A stretch of DNA of 64,000 nucleotides. It comes from Streptomyces qinglanensis (GTDB lineage: Bacteria; Actinomycetota; Actinomycetes; Streptomycetales; Streptomycetaceae). Positions 17,245 to 26,145 of the stretch are shown here, piece by piece. Made by a program: the position numbers and the translations under genes. The stretch is taken from the NCBI RefSeq assembly GCF_900111245.1, contig NZ_FOGO01000008.1, positions 280,632 to 344,631 of the forward strand, given 5' to 3'. Numbering within the stretch: position 1 is the first letter of the stretch; each line of letters opens with the position of its first letter. The notes under the pieces are model-generated. The model saw only the letters and a list, made by a program, of their open reading frames with translations. It did no database searches and was not told where the DNA came from.

Positions 17245-17958
17245 TCAGTCGCCGGTGCCCGGCAGCAGCGTCTCCACCAGGGTCTCCTGCAGACCGCCCA
17301 GCCACAGGTAGGCCATCACCATGGGCTTGCGCTCGTCGGTGTCGGGCAGCCGGTAGAGCTCGTCGTCACTGTCGTCGCTCACCTCCAGCCGGGTGCCGAT
17401 GGCCAGCCGCAGGTCGTTGAGCGCGCCCAGCCACTGCTGGGACTGCTCCGGGGTCAGGGTGAGCACGGCGCCCCGCTCCCCCGGCGTCAGCCCGTCCAGC
17501 GCCCGCACCATCGCGAGCCCGGCCTCCCGCTTGTGGGCCCGCAGGTCGTTCTCGGTGTAGCGGCGGAACTCCGCGGAGGCGGCCCGGTCCTGCTTGGCCC
17601 GCGCGGCCTCGTCGCTGCCGGGCTCGAGACCCTCGGCAGGCGCGGCGTCCGGCCCGGGACCGTAGGCGTCGGGGAAGAGCCGGGCCAGCACCGGGTCGGC
17701 GGGCGGCTCGCTGGGCCCCTCGGAGAACGGCGGCCAGGAGACCGCCTCGATGCCCGCCAGCTCCTCCTCCATGCTCGCGCCGCCCTCCGTGCCGGAGGAC
17801 CCGGCGTCCTGCGGGGGCTGCGGCGGGTCGGCGGGTTCGCTGCCCGGGCCGATCAGCTCCAGGAGCTGCACCGCGAGGCTGCGCAGGATCGAGATCTCCA
17901 CCTCGTCCAGCGCGATGGCGGCGCCGCCGTCCCCGGTCGGCTCGAAGTGCCCGGCCAT
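17245..17958 (-). CDS. DUF2017 protein (clpS partner gene)
   Basis: 237-residue cytoplasmic protein of the actinobacterial DUF2017 family, always found just after clpS. Conserved blocks: DEVEISILRSLAVQLLELI near the start, DPVLARLFPDAYG in the middle, EFRRYTENDLRAHKREAGLAMVRAL and LRLAIGTRLEVSDD near the end. Long acidic, Pro-rich inserts separate them. Start MAGHFEPTGD at 17958 overlaps the clpS stop by one base (TGATG), so it is translationally coupled. Function unknown; perhaps an accessory factor in ClpS/ClpCP substrate handling (inference from linkage only). Confidence 0.88.
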   Translation of the reverse strand: MAGHFEPTGDGGAAIALDEVEISILRSLAVQLLELIGPGSEPADPPQPPQDAGSSGTEGGASMEEELAGIEAVSWPPFSEGPSEPPADPVLARLFPDAYGPGPDAAPAEGLEPGSDEAARAKQDRAASAEFRRYTENDLRAHKREAGLAMVRALDGLTPGERGAVLTLTPEQSQQWLGALNDLRLAIGTRLEVSDDSDDELYRLPDTDERKPMVMAYLWLGGLQETLVETLLPGTGD

Positions 17959-18269
17959 CAGCGGTCCTGGGTGAGCGTGGCCCACAGGCCGTAGCCGTGC
18001 ATGGCCTGCACGTCGCGCTCCATCTCCTCGCGGGTCCCGCTGGAGACGATGGCGCGCCCCTTGTGGTGGACGTCGAGCATCAGTTTCTTCGCCTTCTCCT
18101 TCGAATAGCCGAAGTACGCCTGGAACACGTACGTCACGTAGCTCATGAGGTTGACCGGGTCGTTGTGCACGACGGTCACCCAGGGCACATCCGGCTCGGG
18201 AACCTCTACGGGTTCCTCGGTGGTCTCCGGGCGCTCGATCTCCGTGGGGGCGACACTCACGGGTCCCAT
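17958..18269 (-). CDS. clpS: ClpS adaptor of ATP-dependent Clp protease
   Basis: N-end-rule adaptor: binds substrates with bulky N-terminal residues and hands them to ClpC/ClpA-ClpP. 103 residues. Flexible acidic N-terminus (about 1-28), then WVTVVHNDPVNLMSYVTYVF containing the substrate-pocket Asn36-Asp37, and EKAKKLMLDVHHKGRAIVSSG and REEMERDVQAMHGYGLWATL. A GTG three codons in (VSVAP) is an alternative start. Forms an operon with DUF2017 and diverges from pncB. Confidence 0.95.
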   Translation of the reverse strand: MGPVSVAPTEIERPETTEEPVEVPEPDVPWVTVVHNDPVNLMSYVTYVFQAYFGYSKEKAKKLMLDVHHKGRAIVSSGTREEMERDVQAMHGYGLWATLTQDR

Positions 18270-18318
18270 GCTGCCACTCGGCAGCCGGGGGCGCCCAAAC
18301 AGCTCCCCCGAGGTCCGT

Positions 18319-18339
18319 ATATCGTCAGGCTGACGAGAT
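18319..18339. promoter_or_regulatory. Palindromic operator candidate between clpS and pncB
   Basis: CGTCAG-G-CTGACG (18323-18335) is a perfect 6-bp inverted repeat that extends outward to 18319-18339 with a single mismatch. It is in the 119-bp divergent intergenic region, 50 bp from each start. The regulator is unknown; an NAD-pathway repressor acting on pncB is one inference, a heat-shock or proteolysis regulator acting on clpS another. Confidence 0.45.
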
Positions 18340-18388
18340 CCGGGGTACGCTCGCAGCGACCGGCCCGAACACGCGAGGTGAGGCAGCA

Positions 18389-19768
18389 GTGCTGGATTCC
18401 CCAGGGGGGCAGCCCCCGCACGACTCCCGGCAGGAACACGCCCGGCGGATGGAGACGGGGCTGCCGGTGGAGGTGCCGTCCACCGCGCTCTTCACCGACC
18501 AGTACGAGCTGACCATGCTGCAGGCCGCGCTGCGCGCCGGGACGGCCGAACGCCGCTCCGCCTTCGAGGTCTTCACCCGCCGGCTGCCCGAGGGCCGCCG
18601 CTACGGTGTCGTCGCGGGTACCGGACGGGTGCTGGACGCGGTGGAGAACTTCCGGTTCGACGGCCGGCTCCTCGACTTCCTGCGCGAGACCCGGGTGGTG
18701 GACGAACCGACCCTCGAACGGCTGGCCGACTACCGCTTCGGCGGCGACATCCTGGGCTACCCGGAGGGCGAGGTCTACTTCCCCGGCTCCCCCATCCTGC
18801 GGGTGGAGGGCACGTTCGCCGAGTGCGTGCTGCTGGAGACGGTGATCCTCTCGATCCTCAACCACGACTCCGCCGTGGCCGCCGCGGCCTCCCGGATGGC
18901 GGTGGCCGCGGCCGACCGCCCGCTGATCGAGATGGGCGCCCGCCGCACCCACGAACTCGGCGCCGTGGCCGCCGCCCGGGCGGCCTACGTCGGCGGCTTC
19001 GACACCACCTCCGACCTGGCCGCAGGCTTCCGCTACCGCATCCCCACCGTCGGCACCAGCGCCCACGCCTTCACGCTGCTGCACGACACCGAGCGGGACG
19101 CCTTCACCGCTCAGGTCGACTCCCTGGGCAGCGGCACGACGCTGCTGGTGGACACCTACGACGTGGCCGAGGCGGTGCGCACCGCGGTCGAGGTCGCCGG
19201 CCCGGACCTGGGCGCCGTCCGGATCGACTCCGGGGACCTGCTGCTGGTGGCCCACCGGGTGCGCCAGCAGCTCGACGAGCTGGGCGCGGACCGGACCCGG
19301 ATCGTGGTCACCAGCGACCTGGACGAGTACGCCATCGCCTCGCTGGCCGCGGCCCCGGTGGACGCCTACGGCGTGGGCACCCAGTTGGTCACCGGCAGCG
19401 GCCACCCGACCTGCTCGATGGTCTACAAACTGGTGGCCCGCGCCGACTCCGACGACCCCGGGGCACCGCTGCGCCCGGTCGCCAAGCGTTCGACCGGTGG
19501 CAAGACCTCCATCGGCGGCGCCAAGTGGGCCGCCCGGCCGGTGGACGCGGAGGGAGTCGCCACGGCGGAGATCGTGGGCACCGGCGAGGTGCCCCCCGAG
19601 CTGGCCGAGCACCTCGTCCAGGTGAAGCTGGTCGACCGGGGCACCGTCGTCGGCCGCGAGCCCCTGGACGCCGCCCGCGAGCGCCACCGGGCGGCCCGCG
19701 CGCGGCTGCCGATGTCCGCGACCCAGCTCTCCCGCGGCGAACCGGTACTCCCCGTCGAGCACGTGTAA
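18389..19768 (+). CDS. pncB: Nicotinate phosphoribosyltransferase
   Basis: Converts nicotinate, PRPP and ATP to nicotinate mononucleotide in NAD salvage. About 459 residues: TDQYELTMLQAALRAG at the N-terminus, the catalytic region GARRTHELGAVAAARAAYVGGFDTTS, GTSAHAFTLLHD and VRIDSGDLLLVAHRVRQQLD plus GVGTQLVTGSG. GTG at 18389 is supported by GGTGAGG just upstream; the ATG at 18449 gives the shorter alternative and still keeps the family core. pncA follows 174 bp downstream, so nicotinamide deamidation and nicotinate capture are encoded together. Confidence 0.95.
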   Translation: MLDSPGGQPPHDSRQEHARRMETGLPVEVPSTALFTDQYELTMLQAALRAGTAERRSAFEVFTRRLPEGRRYGVVAGTGRVLDAVENFRFDGRLLDFLRETRVVDEPTLERLADYRFGGDILGYPEGEVYFPGSPILRVEGTFAECVLLETVILSILNHDSAVAAAASRMAVAAADRPLIEMGARRTHELGAVAAARAAYVGGFDTTSDLAAGFRYRIPTVGTSAHAFTLLHDTERDAFTAQVDSLGSGTTLLVDTYDVAEAVRTAVEVAGPDLGAVRIDSGDLLLVAHRVRQQLDELGADRTRIVVTSDLDEYAIASLAAAPVDAYGVGTQLVTGSGHPTCSMVYKLVARADSDDPGAPLRPVAKRSTGGKTSIGGAKWAARPVDAEGVATAEIVGTGEVPPELAEHLVQVKLVDRGTVVGREPLDAARERHRAARARLPMSATQLSRGEPVLPVEHV

Positions 19769-19942
19769 CCCCCGGTACGGTGAACCGCCGCGGCGGCGTC
19801 CGCACACTGCCGCCGGGCCCCGCGAGTGTCTAGTCTCGGAGGTGACGGGCGGCGGCTCCCCTCATGTCCGCCGAGGGCGCACCCGCCCGCCGCTCCCCGG
19901 CCCGCCCCTCCCAGCCGACCCACCAGCCGAAAGGTGTGCACC

Positions 19943-20536
19943 ATGCACCGGGCACTGATCGTCGTGGACGTCCAGAACGACTTCTGCGAAGGCGGCAGTC
20001 TCGCCGTCGCGGGCGGCGCCGACGTCGCGGCCGCCATCACCGACCTGGTCGGGGACGCCTCCGCCGGTTACCGCCACGTCGTCGCGACCCGGGACGCGCA
20101 CATCGACCCCGGCGACCACTTCTCCGCCGACCCCGACTACCGGCACTCCTGGCCGCCGCACTGCGTGGCGGGCACCGAGGGCGTGGGCTTCCACCCGAAC
20201 TTCACGCCCGCCGTCGCGTCCGGCGCCATCGAGGCGGTCTTCGACAAGGGCGCCCACACCGCCGCCTACAGCGGCTTCGAGGGCGCCGACGAGAACGGTG
20301 TCACGCTGGCGGACTGGCTGCGCGAGCGGCGGGTGACCGAGGTGGACATCGTCGGCATCGCCACGGACCACTGCGTACGCGAGACGGCGCTGGACGCCGC
20401 CCGCGAGGGCTTCCGCACCCAGGTGCTGCTCGACCTGACCGCGGGCGTCGCCGAGGAGACCGTCCAGCGGGCGCTGGACGAGCTGCGCGAGGAGGGCGTG
20501 GAGCTGACCGGCAAGCCCGTGGTCGCCTCCGCCTAG
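19943..20536 (+). CDS. pncA: Nicotinamidase (pyrazinamidase)
   Basis: Hydrolyses nicotinamide to nicotinate for PncB. 197 residues with the complete active site: catalytic triad Asp9 (VVDVQNDF), Lys102 (FDKGAHTAAYSGF) and Cys144 (ATDHCVRETALDA), and metal ligands Asp51, His53, His59 and His73 (DAHIDPGDHF, PPHCVAG). Start ATG 19943 with AAAGG upstream; the longer frame lacks a site. Followed by a strong hairpin. Confidence 0.96.
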   Translation: MHRALIVVDVQNDFCEGGSLAVAGGADVAAAITDLVGDASAGYRHVVATRDAHIDPGDHFSADPDYRHSWPPHCVAGTEGVGFHPNFTPAVASGAIEAVFDKGAHTAAYSGFEGADENGVTLADWLRERRVTEVDIVGIATDHCVRETALDAAREGFRTQVLLDLTAGVAEETVQRALDELREEGVELTGKPVVASA

Positions 20537-20698
20537 AGCCGCTCGTGCGGGCCGGGGGCCGGTGAGCGCTCCCCGCCCGGGTCCCGGGTGCGCAGCGTGC
20601 GGAGCGGCCCGAGCCCACGGACCCGGCCGTGCGCCCGCCGCCGACCGGGGAGTCCGCCCGCGATCCGTGCGCGGCCCGCGAAGAACCGCCGTCACACG

Positions 20699-20731
20699 CC
20701 TGCCTCCGGCCCGCGAAGGGCCGGAGGCAGG
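20699..20731. terminator. Perfect 14-bp terminator hairpin after pncA
   Basis: CCTGCCTCCGGCCC (20699-20712) pairs exactly with GGGCCGGAGGCAGG (20718-20731), loop GCGAA. It lies between the convergent stops of pncA (20536) and the next minus-strand gene (20751) and can end both transcripts. Confidence 0.85.
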
Positions 20732-20750
20732 GGCGTCGGCAGACGCAGGG

Positions 20751-21245
20751 TCACGCCGGGGTGACGCGCAGCAGCGCCGCGATGGGGCGCCAGGAGTTGC
20801 GGTCGTCGTCCGGGACGGCACGCCAGACCAGCCCCTCGGGGTGGTGCAGCACCGCCGTGACCTCGTCCGCGGTGGGCGGTTCCGCGTTGCCCCGCAGGTA
20901 GATCGCCCGCAGGCCGAGGTTCCGCAGCCTGGTCAGGGCGCGGGCGCGGTTCCCGGCGTGCACCAGCACCCGGACACGCTGCTCCTCGCCGGATCTGCGC
21001 ACCGTGGCCTCACGCACCGTGTGCGGTTCGTCCGCGAACGCCGACCAGCGCCGCGAGGCCGGCAGCAGCCCGGAGCGCCCCGGGGCGGGAGCGACGGCGG
21101 AGCGATGGGCTCCGCTTCCACTCCCGCTCCGCGCGCCCGGCGCGGCGGCACCGGCGGCGGCACTGTGCGGCTCGCGCGGCACCGGAAGGGTCAGCGCGAC
21201 GATCACGCTGCCGTCCGGAAGCCTGACGAATCCGCCTCCTGACAT
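20751..21245 (-). CDS. Conserved hypothetical protein
   Basis: 164 residues from MSGGGFVRLPDGSVIVALTLP. Two segments appear: a short N-terminal beta-rich piece with a Ser/Gly/Ala linker, and a C-terminal domain from about residue 75 (EATVRRSGEEQRVRVLVHAGNRARALTRLRNLG...) ending NSWRPIAALLRVTPA. No signal peptide or membrane helix. GGGGGAG lies 9 nt before the chosen ATG; another ATG three codons earlier is too close to that site, and the frame extends upstream into AT-rich sequence unlikely to be coding. I do not recognise the family. Confidence 0.65.
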   Translation of the reverse strand: MSGGGFVRLPDGSVIVALTLPVPREPHSAAAGAAAPGARSGSGSGAHRSAVAPAPGRSGLLPASRRWSAFADEPHTVREATVRRSGEEQRVRVLVHAGNRARALTRLRNLGLRAIYLRGNAEPPTADEVTAVLHHPEGLVWRAVPDDDRNSWRPIAALLRVTPA

Positions 21246-21952
21246 GATCACCATCTCCCCCGTGAGACTCGTTCGGGTCGGTCGATACGGGGTCGCCCTG
21301 AGGCATCCCCACCATGCATCTAAACGCGATCGAGCGCCGATCGCCAGGGGGTAACGGATGATCATGTTTTGACCTGCAACGATGCAAACAAATTCATACC
21401 TGGGTTGCACAGCCGTCGATCACCTGTACCCGGCAACCCGTTCGTAGATCTTCAGACCCCCCTGACCGTGCGTAACTGTGCCATCTTGTTGACTGTTTTG
21501 CACCATTTTACGTGCTTTGTCGCGGCTGGTTGAAGGGGCTACTACTTTTCGCGTCGCCATTGGCCCGACCGCTGGCAACGAGGAAACCCGACCCGGACGC
21601 CCGACTAAGCGGAATCCTCAACTCCCCATCAGATAGCGGGTGCGAACACTGGTGCGGGAGCACGCACCGCGCGCCGAACCGCCCTCCGCCGGACGCGCCG
21701 GACGCAGGGAGCGTGCGACCCTCGCAAGACCCCTCCGCCGTCCGCCAGTTGGGACAACCGGAACCCCGTGCGCCAGTGCGCCCCCCGTGCAACTACGGCG
21801 TGGGTCAGCTCACGCTTGCCGTGCTTTCCGCAGGGGCATGCCGGACCGTAGAGTCGTTCGATGGCGCCCCGTTTGTACCGAGGCAACCCGTAGCGCACAT
21901 CGACCTGTTCACCCGTTCAGACCGTGCCCACACCCCCGAGGACGGATCCGCC
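21246..21952. other. Long AT-richer intergenic regulatory region
   Basis: 707 bp between divergent genes. 21300-21560 has much lower GC than the rest of the window. TGCAACGATGCA-type repeats occur near 21380, and TTGACT (21489-21494) looks like a -35 reading rightward. From 21560 to 21952 GC rises; open frames on both strands exist but lack binding sites and family features. TAGAGT at 21849-21854 could be a -10 for the small membrane protein gene 100 bp on. A small RNA or unrecognised short ORF cannot be excluded. Confidence 0.5.
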
Positions 21953-22273
21953 ATGCCGCGTCCGCACCCCGCCCAACTCGTCTACGGCTCGGCCACCGTC
22001 ATCTGCGCCACGCTCGCCATGCTGCTGCTCTTCGAGACGCGTTCCGGCGCCTGGATCGCCGTGATCGCTCTCGCGTCCCTCGCACTTGGCCTGCTGGTGG
22101 CAGTGACCGTCCCCGCCGCCGGACCAACGCTGCGGCGACGCCGGACCGTTGCCCGCGGCCCCGCCGGCGTGGGCCCCCACGCTCCGGCGGCGCTGCCCGG
22201 CCCCGCGCCCGCCGCGCGGACGGCCGCCGCACCGGCTCCCGCCGCGACAGCGGGGCTGGGAGCCCGCAACTGA
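21953..22273 (+). CDS. Small two-helix membrane protein
   Basis: 106 residues starting MPRPHPAQLVYGSATVICATLAML. Two membrane helices (about 9-26 and 33-52: SGAWIAVIALASLALGLLVAVTV) in a hairpin with a very short loop, then a cytoplasmic Arg-rich stretch (LRRRRTVARGP) and a Pro/Ala-rich tail. GAGGA about 11 nt upstream supports the start. The longer open frame upstream has no such support. Function unknown. Confidence 0.7.
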   Translation: MPRPHPAQLVYGSATVICATLAMLLLFETRSGAWIAVIALASLALGLLVAVTVPAAGPTLRRRRTVARGPAGVGPHAPAALPGPAPAARTAAAPAPAATAGLGARN

Positions 22274-22418
22274 CCGTGCCCGCCACCCGCTCCCGGACTC
22301 CCCCGGCCACCGCGCCGGGGGCTCCCGGACCGCAGATCCCCCGGGCCGGACCGCAAAGGCCCCGGGCCGGACCGCGGAGCGCACCCGGACCGCGGAGTAC
22401 GCCCGGACCGCAGAGCCG

Positions 22419-23159
22419 TCAGTCCGCCGCGACCACCACCGTGCGCGCCGCCTTGTCGTGCAGGCACTGCTGATAGGGCTTGTCCCAGGTGCAGAAGAGT
22501 ACGTTCACCAGCCAGAACAGCGAACCCGCACAGGGCACCAGCGGAGGGATCTGGTAGACGGCCGCCCGCAGCCACCCCGGACTACCCGCCGGTACAGCAC
22601 CGTTCTGCAGCATCGCGACCCGGACGCGCATCAGCTTCTTGCCGACCGTCTGCCCCGAGTTCGTCAGCATCAGCCCCTCGTAGAGGAAGTAGACGAGGGT
22701 GTAGCTGAGCTGAGGCCAGTAGTCGATGCCGGTGTCGGTCGAGTAGCCGCCCTCGACCACACCCGCGATGATGCCGATCGGGATGGCCACCAGCAGCGCG
22801 TCGATGATCCGGGCCACCAGGCGCTTGCCCCGGGACGCCAGCGGTGCCATCCCCGCCAGCGGGTCCGCGGCACCCTCCGGTCCCCCGTACGGGTTGTCGT
22901 AGGGGCCCCCGCCGCTGCCCGGCCCACCGGCGCCGCCCGGACCACCGCCGTAGCCACCGCCGTAGCCGTCTCCAGGACCGCCGCCCGCGGGAGGCGGCGG
23001 CGGATTGCCGTACGGCGTGCCCGGCCCGCCTGGCGGCGGAGACCCGGGGCCGGGCGGCTCCTGCCCTGGCGGCTGCCCGCCCGCGGCGGGGCGCTGCGGC
23101 TCCTGCCCCGGCTCCTGCGGCTTCCGGAACGGATCGTTCTCCGGCTGGTCCGTACTCAT
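22419..23159 (-). CDS. RDD family membrane protein
   Basis: 246 residues. N-terminal half is a Pro/Gly/Gln-rich disordered region (PGQEPQRP, PPPPPAGGGPGDGYGGGYGG). The C-terminal RDD domain starts LASRGKRLVARIIDALLVAIPIGII with the R-D-D pattern reduced to R...R...D, followed by helices around QLSYTLVYFLYEGLMLT and SGQTVGKKLMRVRV, then WLRAAVYQIPPLVPCAGSLFWLVNVLFCTWDKPYQQCLHDKAARTVVV. MSTDQPENDPF is the chosen start. RDD proteins are poorly understood; a second copy follows upstream. Confidence 0.9.
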   Translation of the reverse strand: MSTDQPENDPFRKPQEPGQEPQRPAAGGQPPGQEPPGPGSPPPGGPGTPYGNPPPPPAGGGPGDGYGGGYGGGPGGAGGPGSGGGPYDNPYGGPEGAADPLAGMAPLASRGKRLVARIIDALLVAIPIGIIAGVVEGGYSTDTGIDYWPQLSYTLVYFLYEGLMLTNSGQTVGKKLMRVRVAMLQNGAVPAGSPGWLRAAVYQIPPLVPCAGSLFWLVNVLFCTWDKPYQQCLHDKAARTVVVAAD

Positions 23160-23395
23160 GGCCCGAGTGCACCGCCCCCGGGTGCCCACCGCATCCGGGG
23201 CGGGCTGTTCGGGGGACGGGGAGGTCCGTCCGCCTCCGGTCCCCGAGGCGCCGCACCCCGCGGGAGGCCGTACCCCAGAGGGCGCCGCACCCCAGAGCGT
23301 GTACGTACTCCAGAGCGTGTACGTACCTCAGGAGGTGCCGCGCGAGGCGGATCCCCGCACCGGCACGCCCCGGCGCGGGTCCGGCACCCCGGCGG

Positions 23396-25171
23396 TCACA
23401 GCCTCAGCTCGCCGCCGCCCGCGCGTCCCTTGGCGACGAACGTACCGGCCGCCTTGTCGTGCCAGCACTGCCGCCAGGGCCGGTCGAACAGGCACCACGC
23501 GGCGTTGACCACCCCGACCACCAGCAGCCCCAGCACCCCGTGCACCAGCCAGCGCAGCACGGCCTTGCCGAACGAGGGCTTTCCGTAGCCCTCGATGTTC
23601 ACCACCGAGAGCCCGAACAGCTTCTTGCCCAGCGTGCGGCCCCACCGGGCGGTCGGCAGCACCTCGTAGACCAGCCCGAAGACCAGCACGACCCCCACGA
23701 CCAGCGCCAGATAGCCGCCTGTCGTGCCGTCGACGAGCCACACCCGCTGGGTGACGCCCGCCCGCTCCACGGCCTCCACCTTGGCGTCGATGTGGTCGAT
23801 CGTCCGGTCCACGAACGGGAACGCGGCTCCCGCGGCCACCCCGAGCGTCAGCACGAGGTCGACCAGGCGCGCACCGAGCCGCATGCCCAGCGACCCGGGC
23901 CGCGCCTCCTGCTGCGCGGCCCGCGCGAACGGGTCGTCGGCGGGCGGCCGCCACGGGGTGACGGCGTCCTGCCCTGCGGACTGCGGCTGGGCCGGCGACC
24001 CCACCGGCTGCGACCAGGAGGGAGCGGCCGGCTCCGGTGGCCGACCGGACTGCTGGGCGGCGGGCGGGCGTGCGGACTGGTCCTGCCCGGGTCCGGGCGC
24101 CGGAGCGAGTCCCCCGGGTGGTCCCTGCTGCGCGGGGAGCGCGACCGGGCCCGCGCCGAGCGCCGTCTGCTGACCCGGCCGCTCGGCCACGGCCCCGGCC
24201 GCCCCCTGCGCGGGGGCCGGTTGGCCGGACCCGGATGCCTGGCCGGGGTCGGACGCGGGGGTACCGCCGCCGGCACCGGGCAGGTTCGGCTCGCCCCGGT
24301 CCGGGACGGATCCGCCCGGCGTCGGGCGGCCGTTCGCCGGTGCCTGGCTCTGCGCCGGGATCGCCGCCGCACCGCCGGGCGGTGCGGACGCCGCGGCGGG
24401 GGCGGACTGCTCGGGCAGGTTCACGGCCGTCGGTACCGGACGGTTCGGGTCCGCGCCCGGACCGGTGCCGGACGCCCCGCCCTCCGCCGTTGCGTCGGCG
24501 GTCGGCGCTGTCGGCGGGCCACCGGGTGCGGCGGCGTCCGCTGCCGGGGTCGAGCGGGCGGGCGCCCCGGCCTGCGGAGCCCGGTCACCGGTCCGGAGGA
24601 CCTCGGAGCGGCGCAGGCCGACCGTCTTCTCCCGGCCACCCGGCTGCGGTGGTCCGGGGGCCGGGCCCGGTTCGGGTTCGGGGCGCTCGGACGCCCGCGC
24701 GTCGCCGCCCCAGTCGCCCCGGGGGTCGGCAGCGGGCGGCCCGAAGCCGCCCTGCGGCGGACCGGAACGCGCCGGGCCGGACTGCGGCCGGGCCGGGGCC
24801 GGTCCGGGCGTTCCGCCGGCCGCCGCGGGCTGCGCGCCCGGCAGCGGCTGCTGCGGACCGGGCCCGTCCCCGTCGCCGCCCTCGTCCAGGAAGACCGGGC
24901 CGGTCTCGTCCGCCGTCGAACGGCGCGGGCTCGGCGGTCCCGCAGGGCCCTCCTGACCGCCGGTGGCGGGCGGGGCGGGAGCCGCCGCGGGCGAGGACGC
25001 CACCGGCGGCGGCGCGGGCATGGGTTCACCCTCACGTGGCTCGGGGCGGCTGGTCCCGGGCACCCAGGACGAGCCGTTCCAGTAGCGGATGTATCCGGGG
25101 ATGGACGGATCCGGATAGTACCCAGCACGGGGCACCTCACCCTGAGTACCGGAGGGTCCCACAGCCCCCAA
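23396..25171 (-). CDS. DUF2510-RDD membrane protein with long disordered linker
   Basis: 591 residues in three parts. Residues about 14-42 form a DUF2510 module (AGYYPDPSIPGYIRYWNGSSWVPGT), a small Trp/Tyr-rich actinobacterial domain. Residues about 45-430 are Pro/Ala/Gly/Gln-rich and probably disordered. The C-terminal RDD domain runs from LGMRLGARLVDLVLTLGVAAGAAFPF through ALVVGVVLVFGLVYEVLPTARWGRTLGKKLFGLSVVN to WRQCWHDKAAGTFVAKGRAGGG. It shares WxxCxHDKA near the C-terminus with the neighbouring RDD protein, suggesting a common family. Function unknown. Confidence 0.9.
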   Translation of the reverse strand: MGAVGPSGTQGEVPRAGYYPDPSIPGYIRYWNGSSWVPGTSRPEPREGEPMPAPPPVASSPAAAPAPPATGGQEGPAGPPSPRRSTADETGPVFLDEGGDGDGPGPQQPLPGAQPAAAGGTPGPAPARPQSGPARSGPPQGGFGPPAADPRGDWGGDARASERPEPEPGPAPGPPQPGGREKTVGLRRSEVLRTGDRAPQAGAPARSTPAADAAAPGGPPTAPTADATAEGGASGTGPGADPNRPVPTAVNLPEQSAPAAASAPPGGAAAIPAQSQAPANGRPTPGGSVPDRGEPNLPGAGGGTPASDPGQASGSGQPAPAQGAAGAVAERPGQQTALGAGPVALPAQQGPPGGLAPAPGPGQDQSARPPAAQQSGRPPEPAAPSWSQPVGSPAQPQSAGQDAVTPWRPPADDPFARAAQQEARPGSLGMRLGARLVDLVLTLGVAAGAAFPFVDRTIDHIDAKVEAVERAGVTQRVWLVDGTTGGYLALVVGVVLVFGLVYEVLPTARWGRTLGKKLFGLSVVNIEGYGKPSFGKAVLRWLVHGVLGLLVVGVVNAAWCLFDRPWRQCWHDKAAGTFVAKGRAGGGELRL

Positions 25172-25576
25172 CTCCCCTCACGCACGAAGCATTCGACCGG
25201 GCCGCGGTGGTGCGGCCGCACGGCCCGCCGCTCGCGGTGCGGCGGGCTCCTCCTCACCGTCCGGGAAGGACGGTAAGGAGGACAGTAACGAAGAAGACCG
25301 CGCGGGGCGGAAGCAGTCGCCGGGTGGCCCGCCTTCGAGGGACCCGCCGACACCCCGCCGCCCGCGGCCCGACCAGGCGGAATCGCGCCCGGTCAGCTCA
25401 CCGGAGCGCCCTCGGCGGCCGCCGGGAGGTCACCCGCGCGGGGTGCCCGGCGAAAAACTTCCGCGAACCCGTGTAAGAAACCGCGCCCTGCCGCCTCTTC
25501 TCCGGTGCGGGCCTCTTTCCGGCGGCCCGCACCCGGGGATCCGGGGATCCGGGGAGCACACGAAAGGGCGCACAGT
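25172..25576. other. Divergent intergenic region before ssgG
   Basis: 405 bp between the RDD gene and ssgG. A 12-bp stem with one mismatch (25251-25262 with 25268-25279, loop GGGAA) is the only strong structure. GGGGATCC occurs twice in tandem near 25540. No ORF with codon bias is visible. Presumed promoters for both genes lie here, but I cannot place them. Confidence 0.5.
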
Positions 25577-25987
25577 ATGCACACCGTCGTCGAACGCGAA
25601 GTGGAGATGAGGCTCGTCCTCGCGCCGGAGCTGAGCGTGGCCGTACCGGCCCGGCTCAGCTACCGCACGGACGACCCCTACGCCGTCCACATGACCTTCC
25701 ACATCCACTCCGACACCCCCGTCCGCTGGACGTTCGCCCGCGAGCTGCTGGTCGAGGGGGTGGCGCAGCCCTGCGGGGACGGCGACGTACGGGTGTGGCC
25801 GACCTCCGTGGCGGACCGCGACGTGCTCTGCCTGGCGCTGAGTTCGCCCAACGGGGACGCGCTGCTGGAGGCGCCGTCCCAGGTGGTGGCCGACTGGCTG
25901 GAGCGGGTGCTGCGAGCGGTGCCGCCGGGCAGCGAGTCGGAGGCCCTGGGCCTGGACGAACAGTTGACCGGCCTGCTGGAGCAGTGA
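25577..25987 (+). CDS. ssgG: SsgA-like sporulation protein (SsgG)
   Basis: 136-residue SALP, a family found only in morphologically complex actinomycetes and acting in septum placement and spore maturation. Signature segments: VEREVEMRLVLAPELSVAVPARLSY, DDPYAVHMTFHI, PVRWTFARELLVEGV, GDVRVWP and LLEAPSQVVADWLERV. The neighbouring FAD oxidase and hppD match the S. coelicolor ssgG locus as I remember it, which is why I pick SsgG within the family; SsgG there is linked to ensuring that no septum site is skipped. ATG with AAAGGG upstream. Confidence 0.85.
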   Translation: MHTVVEREVEMRLVLAPELSVAVPARLSYRTDDPYAVHMTFHIHSDTPVRWTFARELLVEGVAQPCGDGDVRVWPTSVADRDVLCLALSSPNGDALLEAPSQVVADWLERVLRAVPPGSESEALGLDEQLTGLLEQ

Positions 25988-26145
25988 CCCGGCTGCCGGG
26001 GTGACCGGCGCGGCGGCTGCCGCCCGCCCGGCGGGTGTTCCGCGCGGGCGGGCGGCTGCGGCGTGCCCGGATCCGGCGGTGCCGGACCGCGGCGTGCCCG
26101 TGCGGGGCTCCGGACCGTCGGCGCGGCAGCCGGACTGCCCGGTTC

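Noticed and set aside
21629..21898. An 89-residue minus-strand frame in the long intergenic region
   Set aside because: Basic, motif-free, no binding site; more likely noncoding.
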